Positions 7,828 through 14,819 of a stretch of DNA of 50,336 nucleotides are shown here, in pieces. The stretch's first letter is position 1, and every line of letters starts with the position of its first letter. The notes beneath the pieces are model-generated. The model was given only the letters and a program-made list of their open reading frames with translations. It was not told the origin of the DNA and made no database searches. The position numbers were made by a program, and so were the translations under genes. The stretch comes from Acidobacteriota bacterium (GTDB lineage: Bacteria; Acidobacteriota; Terriglobia; Acidiferrales; UBA7541), in the NCBI GenBank assembly GCA_016201285.1, contig JACQDE010000044.1:1-50336 (forward strand), written 5' to 3'.

Positions 7828-8172
7828 TTATTGCCCGTTCGAGCCGCCCTGCGCGGCATCTTCGCCGTCTTTGTAGAGATATTTGATGCAGTGCTTGTAG
7901 ATCAGCAGGTTCGGGCTGCCGTTGCGGGTCAGCTTAATGCAGTCTTTGTCGTACCACTCGACCGTGCCCTTCAGCACTTCGCCGTCGGTCAGCACCACGG
8001 CCACCGGCGTGCGCGCCTGCATCTGCTTCACGTAGTAAAAATTCTCCGCAAACGTCTGGTCGGGCGGGGTCGGTTTCTTGCGCGGCTGCACCTGCGCGGC
8101 TACCTGCGGCCGGGCGGTCAGTTGCTCCTTCACGTCTGTCAGCGAAGGGCGAATCAACTTGCGGTTTACCAT
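7828..8172 (-). CDS. hfq: RNA chaperone Hfq, with extended N- and C-terminal tails
   Basis: The Sm1 motif region (ENFYYVKQMQARTPVAVVL, then GTVEWYDKDCIKLTR) and the Sm2 motif (LLIYKHCIKYLYK, carrying the family YKH-x-I) identify Hfq, the hexameric RNA chaperone that pairs small RNAs with mRNAs. I chose the ATG at 8172 because AAGGAG lies 8 nt upstream. An in-frame ATG at 8232 would add 20 residues and also has a purine-rich upstream stretch. Even from 8172, the Sm core is preceded by about 45 basic, Pro/Gln-rich residues, which is unusual because Hfq normally begins near the core. A short acidic/Gly/Gln tail follows Sm2. The extension may add RNA contacts. Confidence 0.87.
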   Translation of the reverse strand: MVNRKLIRPSLTDVKEQLTARPQVAAQVQPRKKPTPPDQTFAENFYYVKQMQARTPVAVVLTDGEVLKGTVEWYDKDCIKLTRNGSPNLLIYKHCIKYLYKDGEDAAQGGSNGQ

Positions 8173-8281
8173 TACGTGCTCCTTCTCCATGGGGCCCCCG
8201 GGATCATGGCGCTGCTCCTTCTTTGGATGCATAAGACCCTCCCCGGGTAGCGGTGCTGCTTTTCCGGCTCACCGGCGCCGC

Positions 8282-9382
8282 TTAGCGGCCTGCCAGTGAC
8301 ACCGCGACGTTTTCCAGGCCCAGTTGACGGTTGACGTTGCGTCTCAGTCTGCCGTGCAACTGGTCCAGCCGCCTGGTCGCTTGGCCCACCCATTCGAGCG
8401 TGGCCTTCGCGCTGAGTGCCTCCAGTTCCTGCCGGAGGTCCGGATTCCGCAGAACGCAGTTCTTGGGCTCGCAGGACAACTCAAGCAGGTCTGTCAGTAA
8501 ACTATAGAACAAGTCGAGGATGTTTTCAAACGGCGTCTTCTCGTTCTTCGTTAGCTGCGCCGTCATCGCGAAAAGCTTTCCCACCGGTCTTCCGGCCGCG
8601 CCCAGCTCGATGACCCGCAGCACGTCGCGCCGCAGGCGCTGGGATTCCTCGAGGTCCATCACCAGTGCGGTACCGATGCTCCCCTGCGAAAGCTGCGCCA
8701 CCAGCCGCCGCTCCGCCGGCCTCAACTCCGCGCGCCGCTTCAGGAACTCCTCCACCTGTTCGGGCGGGAGCGGCGCGAAGTAGAAGCGCAGGCAGCGCGA
8801 CTGGATGGTTCGCAGCAGCAGGTCCGGACTCGGCGCCAGCAGGATGAGCGTGGCCGTCTCCGGCGGTTCTTCGAGGATTTTCAGGAAAATGTTGGCGTTG
8901 TCCCAGCGCATCGTTTCCGCGCCGTCGAGGATGAACACGCGCCGCCGTGCCGCCGGGCGAAAGTACGCCGCGCGCTGCGCCGCGCGCAACTGCCCCATGC
9001 GAATCACCGGCCGGGCCACCGGTGTTCGCAGCCGCACCGGGTCCGGCACGATCACGCAGACGTCCGGGTGGGTTTGCAGCAGCAGCGGCATGCGTTCGAC
9101 TGCGGCCGCGTCCGCGCTCTCCCCGCGCTCAGCGAGGCCCCGCTCGATGAGCGGCTGCGTGTCCGCGAGCTGCGCGATGCTGCGGCACGGCGCGCACGCG
9201 CCGCAAAAATCGTCCGTCATCCGTTCGCAGTTGGCCGCCTGCGCAAACATCCGCGCCAGCGTGTACTTGCCCACGCCGCGCGGCCCGGTGAAGAGCAGCG
9301 CGTTCGGCACGCGTCCCGCGCGCAGCATCCCCCGCAGCGCAGTGAGAATGTTTTCATTGCCCAGAAAATCCGCGAATCCCAT
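8282..9382 (-). CDS. holB: DNA polymerase III subunit delta' (clamp loader)
   Basis: This is a 366-residue AAA+ protein. Walker A is GPRGVGKYT (33-41). A four-cysteine zinc module follows (Cys52, Cys60, Cys63, Cys66). Further on are VFILDGAETMRWDNANIFLK, then LEEPPE and IQSRCLRF, all standard in DnaX/HolB proteins. It is the delta' subunit of the sliding-clamp loader. The ATG at 9382 was chosen because the protein then begins with the usual LGNENILTALRGML region, and upstream codons overlap tmk. It lies 10 nt downstream of tmk on the same strand; tmk-holB is a very common gene pair. Confidence 0.92.
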   Translation of the reverse strand: MGFADFLGNENILTALRGMLRAGRVPNALLFTGPRGVGKYTLARMFAQAANCERMTDDFCGACAPCRSIAQLADTQPLIERGLAERGESADAAAVERMPLLLQTHPDVCVIVPDPVRLRTPVARPVIRMGQLRAAQRAAYFRPAARRRVFILDGAETMRWDNANIFLKILEEPPETATLILLAPSPDLLLRTIQSRCLRFYFAPLPPEQVEEFLKRRAELRPAERRLVAQLSQGSIGTALVMDLEESQRLRRDVLRVIELGAAGRPVGKLFAMTAQLTKNEKTPFENILDLFYSLLTDLLELSCEPKNCVLRNPDLRQELEALSAKATLEWVGQATRRLDQLHGRLRRNVNRQLGLENVAVSLAGR

Positions 9383-9392
9383 GCGTCTCTCT

Positions 9393-10097
9393 CTATCGCC
9401 GCTTGCGCCGCACCAGGAATCCCGCGCGCGCTTCGATCCGCTGTGCAAGTTCCTGGTGAATTTCGTCCGGCGGGCGGAGTTTCCCGGCCGCCGCATCAAA
9501 GCATTCAATCGTCAGCCAGTGCGGCCCCTCTGCCAGCCGGTCATACACCTTGGCCGCCGACTCCAGGTGCTTCAGGTCGGCCTCCTGGAGGTCTTTCTTT
9601 TTACAGGTGTAATCCCGCTTGGCCTTGCGCTCTACGAGTCGCTGCGCACGCGCCGCCGGAACGCGCAAATACACGACCAGTTCTTCCGCGGGCAGGCCAT
9701 AGATGCGGTATTCCAGCTCCGAAAGCCAGTGGATGAACGCCGCGCGGTCTTTCTCCGGCACGCGCGCGCCCTGGTGCGCGAGGTTCGAGCCGATGTAGCG
9801 GTCGGCGACCACCACTCGGCCCTTGTCCAGCGCGCGCTCCAATTCCTCTTTGGCCTCGAGGCGGTCCCCGGCAAAGAGCAGCGCCGAAAAGTGCGCGTCC
9901 ACGTTGGGGAGCCGGCCGAACTCACCGTTCAGAAATCGCGCCACCATCCGCCCGAAGAACGAGTTGTACCGCGGAAAGCTGAACCGCGTGAACGCCACAC
10001 CGCGCTCCTCGAGCAGCTTGCACAGCAGATCAATCTGCGTGCGCTTCCCGGCGCCGTCGATTCCTTCCATGGCGAGAAACTTGTTGTGGACAATCAT
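9393..10097 (-). CDS. tmk: Thymidylate (dTMP) kinase
   Basis: This 234-residue P-loop kinase has MEGIDGAGKRTQIDLLCKLL near its start (P-loop G-x-D-G-x-G-K, Lys18), then FSFPRY, and ADRYIGSNLAHQGAR in the substrate-binding region. It phosphorylates dTMP to dTDP in DNA precursor synthesis. It is paired with holB 10 nt downstream. Part of its 5' coding region has a diverged copy at about 14870-14919, inside the paralog array. The 235 nt between tmk and yggS contain pyrimidine-rich CCTGC/CACTG repeats and no convincing gene. Confidence 0.92.
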   Translation of the reverse strand: MIVHNKFLAMEGIDGAGKRTQIDLLCKLLEERGVAFTRFSFPRYNSFFGRMVARFLNGEFGRLPNVDAHFSALLFAGDRLEAKEELERALDKGRVVVADRYIGSNLAHQGARVPEKDRAAFIHWLSELEYRIYGLPAEELVVYLRVPAARAQRLVERKAKRDYTCKKKDLQEADLKHLESAAKVYDRLAEGPHWLTIECFDAAAGKLRPPDEIHQELAQRIEARAGFLVRRKRR

Positions 10098-10332
10098 CCG
10101 TCGTGTGGTGCGGTCCCGCTCTGCGGGATGACTAGCAATCAGTTTAGCCCGACTGCCCGCCTACAGCAACCAGCCCCTGCCTTCACCCTGTCAACTGCCA
10201 CCTGCTTCCTGCTCCCGGCACCCTGCTCCCCGGCCACTGGTCTCTGCATGTTCACTCTGCCACTCTGGCACCCTGCAACTCTTTAACCCTTTCGCTCTTT
10301 AACTTTCTTCTCCGCACTCTTAGACTATCACT

Positions 10333-11145
10333 GTGTCCATTGCCGAAAACCTGGCGGAGATTCGTGCGCGCATCGCCCGCGCCGCTGCGCGCGTTAAACG
10401 GAATCCGGACGAGATTACCCTCGTCGCGGTTTCGAAAACTTTTCCCGCGGCGAAAATCCGCGAAGCCTACGCCGCTGGCGTCCGCCACTTCGGTGAGAAT
10501 CGCGTGCAGGAGTGGGAAGGGAAGTTTTCTCAGGTCGCCGACCTGGACGCCACTTGGCGCCTGATCGGCCATCTGCAGAGCAACAAGGTCCGCCGCGCCG
10601 CCAGTCTGTTTAACGCCATCGACTCTGTGGACAGCCTCTCGCTCGCGCAGAAACTCGACCGCGCCCTTACCGAATGTAGCGGCGGCCTTCTCCGATTTAC
10701 GGAGTCCGGTGGACTCCATCGGAGTCTGCAAACCGGACAGCTCGGCATGGGTTCTGCTGCACCACCGGCCCGTCTTCCCATCCTCATCGAAGTCCGCCTC
10801 TCCCCCGAAGTCACCAAATCCGGCGCCCACCCCGACGACCTGCCGGCGCTTGCGGAAGCCATCCTTGCGCTGCCGCACCTGGATCTCCGCGGCCTGATGA
10901 CCATCCCGCCGCTGCTCAATACCCCCGAAGACGTCCGGCCCTTCTTCCGCCGCCTCCGCGAACTCCGCGATTCTTTGCGCTCTCACTTGGATTCGGTTGA
11001 TGGTTCTCACCTGAAACCTGACACCCGACACCTGATACCTATCCTTTCCATGGGCATGTCCCACGACTTCGAAGTGGCCATCGAAGAAGGCGCCACGCAG
11101 GTCCGCCTCGGCACCGCCCTCTTCGGCGAACGCACTGCCCACTAA
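10333..11145 (+). CDS. yggS: YggS/PROSC-family PLP homeostasis protein with two inserted segments
   Basis: This 270-residue protein starts at GTG. LVAVSKTFPA (PLP lysine), GENRVQEW, WRLIGHLQSNK and the C-terminal LSMGMSHDFEVAIEEGATQV identify YggS, a fold-type III PLP-binding protein involved in vitamin B6 and amino-acid homeostasis. Normal length is about 225-235. The excess comes from two inserts. One is around residues 115-148, where the DNA holds a long palindrome (10690-10724). The other is near 218-236, where the DNA is a CCTGA/CACCTGA-type simple repeat (11009-11040). Both sit in loops and keep the frame, so the protein may still work. A DUF167 gene, often found near yggS, lies 6.3 kb downstream after the paralog array. 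Confidence 0.88.
   Translation: MSIAENLAEIRARIARAAARVKRNPDEITLVAVSKTFPAAKIREAYAAGVRHFGENRVQEWEGKFSQVADLDATWRLIGHLQSNKVRRAASLFNAIDSVDSLSLAQKLDRALTECSGGLLRFTESGGLHRSLQTGQLGMGSAAPPARLPILIEVRLSPEVTKSGAHPDDLPALAEAILALPHLDLRGLMTIPPLLNTPEDVRPFFRRLRELRDSLRSHLDSVDGSHLKPDTRHLIPILSMGMSHDFEVAIEEGATQVRLGTALFGERTAH
10690..10724. repeat. Nested palindrome inserted in-frame in yggS
   Basis: Outer arms CTCCGAT (10690-10696) and ATCGGAG (10718-10724) flank inner arms GGAGTCC (10701-10707) and GGACTCC (10711-10717), with a GGT loop. All arms match perfectly. It coincides with the extra residues of YggS, so it looks like a small palindromic element that landed in a surface loop. Confidence 0.65.
11009..11040 (+). 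repeat. Degenerate CACCTGA simple repeat inside yggS
   Basis: Tandem variants of ACCTGA/ACCCGACACCTGATACC code for extra residues (SHLKPDTRHLIP) that normal YggS proteins lack. They resemble the ACTGA repeats found upstream of the gene at 17917. Confidence 0.5.
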
Positions 11146-11266
11146 CGGCCCCGCGCGTCTCCATTCGGATGCTGAAGGAGCTGCCTAAATATAGTATTGA
11201 CTTATTCACTTATGAGTATAGAGTTCTGCCCGTTCGGCTGACTCCCCTTGCCGCCCAGGAGGAACC

Positions 11267-14200
11267 GTGGATCGCATGCCGGTGTCAAAACATTCAGGGC
11301 CTCGGGACCGCGTGGTTTCCATGCGTCGCTCGCAGTGGCGAAGGGTAGCAATAATGGCTTGCTTTGGCCTGATGCTGAATTCGGCGGTGTTTGCGGGCAC
11401 GTTCAACGCCTTCGGCCCGGAAAACTACCGCCGCGAAAGCGGTCCTCCGGTGACGGTGACGAAAAGCTTCTCCGTCCGTAATCCTTCTACAACCTACAAG
11501 ATTCAGATCTACAACGGCGGCATGGAAGACGGTGAATTCGAGCGCGTGTCCAGTTCGGTCATAACTCTCAACGGCGTTCAGATCGTTGGCCCTTCCGAGT
11601 TCAATCAGAACGTCTCCTTTATCGAGAAGCCGGTGGCCCTGCTCGGCGCGAATGAGCTCTCCGTCGAGCTGCGCGGCAAGCCTGGCGGCGGCATCACTAT
11701 CCGCATCGTTGGCGTGGACAACGACCTGCCCACCATCGTTGCTTCGGTGAATCCACCCGCGAACCAAAACGGCTGGCACAGCACCAATGTAACCGTGTCG
11801 TTTATTTGCGACGACGCCACTTCCGGTGTGGCCTTCTGCCCGTCTCCAACCACGCTGACCACCGAAGGCGCAAGTCAGACGATTACCGGCACCGCCACCG
11901 ACAACGCCGGAAACAGCGCCACCGCCGGCGTTTCCATCAATCTCGACAAAACGCCCCCTGCTGTTACCGTTGACTCCCCCGCAAGCGGACAGGTCTTTAC
12001 CGCCCCGGATATCACGGTGACCGGCGCCGTGAACGATCTTCTCTCGGGCGTGACCAGCGTGACGTGTAACGGCTTACCGGCTTCCGTTTCCGGCCCCTCG
12101 TTCACGTGTCCCATCACGCTTGTCGCGGAAAGCAACGTCATTTTCGTGCTGGCTCGCGATCTCGCCGGCAACGCCGGTTCGGCGCTGGTTACGGTCACTC
12201 TCAGGGCCGATACCCTGCCTCCGCCCGCGTCCATTCGCATCACGCCCGGCACGATGACCCTGCTTGTGGGCGAAACCCGCGAGATGGAAGTCGTCGATGA
12301 ACTCGGCCGTCCGCGCTCGGGCGTAAGCTGGACGGTGAGCAATCCCGCGGTTCTCGAAGTGACGACGGCCACGACAACCACACTGAAGGCGCTTGCGGCG
12401 GGTGAAGTGACCTTGTCGGCCTCGCTTCAGGGCCAGACCGCTCAGGCTCATGTCACCGTTTTCGCCGGCACGGCTCTCCCGCCCGGCACGGTCCGCTGGT
12501 CCGTCGAGCCCGCTCCCGATTTCGTCACGGCGCGAATTGTCCAGGCCCAGCCGGCGGAAAACGCCCCTGACGTCTATGCTGTCGAAACCAGCCCCTTCGG
12601 CGGGACGCTTGTGCGCGCACTCTCTATCGACGGGCGGCAGCGCTGGCAGTCGCTCGCGGCCGCTCCCTCGGAGTATCTCGTCAAGGCAGTCTCAGATACA
12701 CAAGGCGGTTTGCTGCTTCAGTTTCAAGGCAGCTCGTACATTATCCGGCTCGACCCCGTCAGCGGCCAGCAGTCCTGGCGCTACGACTCACCCGGCCAGA
12801 TCACTCTCGACTGGGCCGTGCACCCCGACGGAAGTATTTATTTCGTCGAGTTCGCCAACGACTATTCCTCGTCCAGTCTCGTGGCCCTGCATGGCGATAC
12901 CGGCGCCGAAAAGCTCCGCGTCCCAATCCCGCGTTCCGCTTCCTTCACGCTCAATACGGATTGCTTTGCTGGGCAGACCTTCGGCAGCGAATTCGCTTCC
13001 GAATCCGGCCCGCCCATGATTGCTCCGGATGGCTCGGTGTACTTGCAGGTCTCGGTGCTCCAGGACTACTTCGATTACGAGCCCTGCGGTATCGGCAGCC
13101 TCTCGTACAACTCCACGCTGAGTCTCTGGAAGATTCTGCCCGACGGCTCGCTTACCACGCAGCCGCTCCAGACCTACAGCGCCTCCGGCTTCGTCACCTC
13201 GCGCCCGCCCCGCGCGCTGCCCGCGGAAACCATCCCCGACGGTTCCGACGGCCTGCTCGCCGCCTGGACCCGTTCCGAGCTGTCGCTTTTCGGCGAGCTG
13301 CGTGACGCGCGCATGACGCGCGTTCTCGTCTCCGGCGCAACCGCCCAATATTCGCTGCCCTTCTACGGCTGGCCCGCCCCGCAGAGCGCCAACGTCGGCC
13401 AAACCCTCGTCCTCGGCGAAGACGGCACGGCCTTCGCCACCGATCAGTCCCAAGTCTTGTCCTTCGATCTCGCCACCGGCGCCGTGCGATGGTCATGGCA
13501 GCCAGCACAAGGCCCGGTCGAAATGATCATGGCTACCGCCGGCAACGGCCTCGTCGCCAAAAATCGCGACGGCAACACCGGCCTCGAGACCGTCGTCCGC
13601 CTCGATTCATTTGGAGTGCCAACGTACGAATCCTGGAGCAACCCCGCCGTTCAGCACGCAGTCGGCGACCTTTGGTTGGGTCAAGGTTCACTAGTCGGGA
13701 TCAGTGCATCCGAGGTCGCGTGGCCCGACAGTGGAATTCGCGGCGCTGAACCGGTTATCCGAGTCCACGTTTACAAGATCACTGAAGCGAATATTGACGA
13801 CGCCCTAATTCGCAGTCGCGTAGGAAGTGCGATCGAATACTGGCAGAAGAAGGCTGGCATACTCATGGACTGGGATAAGAATATTCTGCCTGTTCCAGCG
13901 TGTGCGGAAGACAGACCCGGATGCATTCAAGGATCGAACCCCGCACATGAGTATGACATTTCATCCGTAACCAATACAGATAACGTTGCCGAGGCCCTGC
14001 GTCGTTTCCGGTCACCCCGGGGTGTAAATTTCCTGTTTGTGTACACTGTAGGTTTCCAAGGTACCAACGTAGATGCGGGTGTGCCGCGCGACAATACCAC
14101 TGGAGAATTCACCAATCTTGTTTTGGTTTCTCGCAATTCCAAAGATGTCCTAGCCCATGAGATGGGTCACGTTTTTCAACTGGTGCACGTGTCTTTGAGG

Positions 14201-14353
14201 CCGTTCAATCTCATGTATGGAAGTTGCCCTGTAATCCCCTTTGTCATCCCTTGCCTGTTCACCGACATCGCGAACGCCCTTGCCGACAGCAATTCCCTCA
14301 ATGAATCCCAGATAGACAAAGCAAAAGCAACTGCGAGGAAACTGGAGCAATGA
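11267..14353 (+). CDS. Large secreted multidomain protein: Ig-like, Big2, beta-propeller and C-terminal metzincin-like domain (copy A)
   Basis: This 1028-residue protein starts at GTG after AGGAGG (11257-11262). A signal peptide spans about 1-43 (hydrophobic core IMACFGLMLNSAVFA). Two bacterial Ig-like domains follow (about 165-318), then a Big2-type domain (about 322-405: ITPGTMTLLVGET, ALAAGEVTLSA), then a PQQ-like beta-propeller (about 410-825) with SFDLATGAVRWSW-type blades. The C-terminal domain (832-1028) holds HEMGHVFQLVH (His964, Glu965, His968, His974) and a downstream NLM (Met983). This is the metzincin H-E-x-x-H-x-x-x-x-x-H plus Met-turn, with Gln in place of the usual Gly. I infer an extracellular zinc protease with adhesion or recognition modules. 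Base composition falls at the start of the protease domain (after about 13740). The next ORF overlaps by 4 nt. Confidence 0.82.
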   Translation: MDRMPVSKHSGPRDRVVSMRRSQWRRVAIMACFGLMLNSAVFAGTFNAFGPENYRRESGPPVTVTKSFSVRNPSTTYKIQIYNGGMEDGEFERVSSSVITLNGVQIVGPSEFNQNVSFIEKPVALLGANELSVELRGKPGGGITIRIVGVDNDLPTIVASVNPPANQNGWHSTNVTVSFICDDATSGVAFCPSPTTLTTEGASQTITGTATDNAGNSATAGVSINLDKTPPAVTVDSPASGQVFTAPDITVTGAVNDLLSGVTSVTCNGLPASVSGPSFTCPITLVAESNVIFVLARDLAGNAGSALVTVTLRADTLPPPASIRITPGTMTLLVGETREMEVVDELGRPRSGVSWTVSNPAVLEVTTATTTTLKALAAGEVTLSASLQGQTAQAHVTVFAGTALPPGTVRWSVEPAPDFVTARIVQAQPAENAPDVYAVETSPFGGTLVRALSIDGRQRWQSLAAAPSEYLVKAVSDTQGGLLLQFQGSSYIIRLDPVSGQQSWRYDSPGQITLDWAVHPDGSIYFVEFANDYSSSSLVALHGDTGAEKLRVPIPRSASFTLNTDCFAGQTFGSEFASESGPPMIAPDGSVYLQVSVLQDYFDYEPCGIGSLSYNSTLSLWKILPDGSLTTQPLQTYSASGFVTSRPPRALPAETIPDGSDGLLAAWTRSELSLFGELRDARMTRVLVSGATAQYSLPFYGWPAPQSANVGQTLVLGEDGTAFATDQSQVLSFDLATGAVRWSWQPAQGPVEMIMATAGNGLVAKNRDGNTGLETVVRLDSFGVPTYESWSNPAVQHAVGDLWLGQGSLVGISASEVAWPDSGIRGAEPVIRVHVYKITEANIDDALIRSRVGSAIEYWQKKAGILMDWDKNILPVPACAEDRPGCIQGSNPAHEYDISSVTNTDNVAEALRRFRSPRGVNFLFVYTVGFQGTNVDAGVPRDNTTGEFTNLVLVSRNSKDVLAHEMGHVFQLVHVSLRPFNLMYGSCPVIPFVIPCLFTDIANALADSNSLNESQIDKAKATARKLEQ
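13415..13730 (+). repeat. Propeller-coding repeat A, near-identical to 15095-15410
   Basis: Compared with 15095-15410 (offset 1680) I count 13 mismatches in 316 bp, 11 of them clustered in 13561-13612. Both ends of the block are identical for over 100 bp, which points to recent duplication or gene conversion. Confidence 0.9.
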
Positions 14354-14766
14354 CCATGGCTACCCTGCGTACAATCGCCAAACCTTTGAAATGGGTAGCT
14401 CGAGCGGCTCTGGCATTATTACTTCTTGGTGTGTCCGCCGACATAGCTTTCGGTTTGTATGATCTCCGCGACATGCTGCGGCATCCGCCGCTCGATAGGG
14501 AATTCCGTGACGTTCGCGTCGGCATGACCAAGGAGGAAATACAGCGAGTTCTTCAAAGAACAGCGGGTGTTCCTGATCCGCTTCATTACAAAATGGATCA
14601 ATGGTTGTTTTCCGGACCCTGGTATTGCTATTCAATTGCATTTGACTCCAACACACATGTGGTCGTTGCGAAACACCGCACCTACCCTCCTTCCTGCATA
14701 GCCGACGTAGAACCCCGCGGGCTCATTTTGCGGTGGTCCTGGCAAAAGTGGGCAGAACTGCGCTGA
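14350..14766 (+). CDS. Small membrane-anchored protein with BamE/SmpA-like segment (partner 1 of the protease array)
   Basis: This 138-residue protein has one N-terminal hydrophobic helix (about 17-35) and a soluble part. The soluble part contains FRDVRVGMTKEEIQRVLQ, resembling the G-M-T-x-x-E-V start of BamE/SmpA-like domains. It includes a few cysteines after the membrane segment. It overlaps the end of the metzincin-domain gene by 4 nt (ATGA), so the two are translationally coupled. A second gene of this kind (16465-16839) follows the second protease copy. The function is unknown. An inhibitor, immunity or chaperone role for the protease is a reasonable guess from the pairing, but only a guess. 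Confidence 0.6.
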   Translation: MTMATLRTIAKPLKWVARAALALLLLGVSADIAFGLYDLRDMLRHPPLDREFRDVRVGMTKEEIQRVLQRTAGVPDPLHYKMDQWLFSGPWYCYSIAFDSNTHVVVAKHRTYPPSCIADVEPRGLILRWSWQKWAELR

Positions 14767-14819
14767 CGCTCGATCAGATCGAGGCTGCAAAGCATAACGC
14801 CAGGAAACTCTTAGAATGA
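14763..14819 (+). pseudogene. Orphan C-terminal tail of a third metzincin-like protein
   Basis: The frame starting CTG at 14763 encodes LTLDQIEAAKHNARKLLE and then TGA. This matches the last residues of copy A (LNESQIDKAKATARKLEQ) and copy B (LTPDQIQDAKASARAWQ). The rest of that gene is absent, so this is deletion debris between the membrane protein and copy B. Confidence 0.7.

Noticed and set aside
11197..11222. TTGACT / TATAGA pair upstream of copy A as a promoter
   Set aside because: The spacer is only 14 bp. A promoter is likely in this AT-rich stretch, but these boxes are not convincing.
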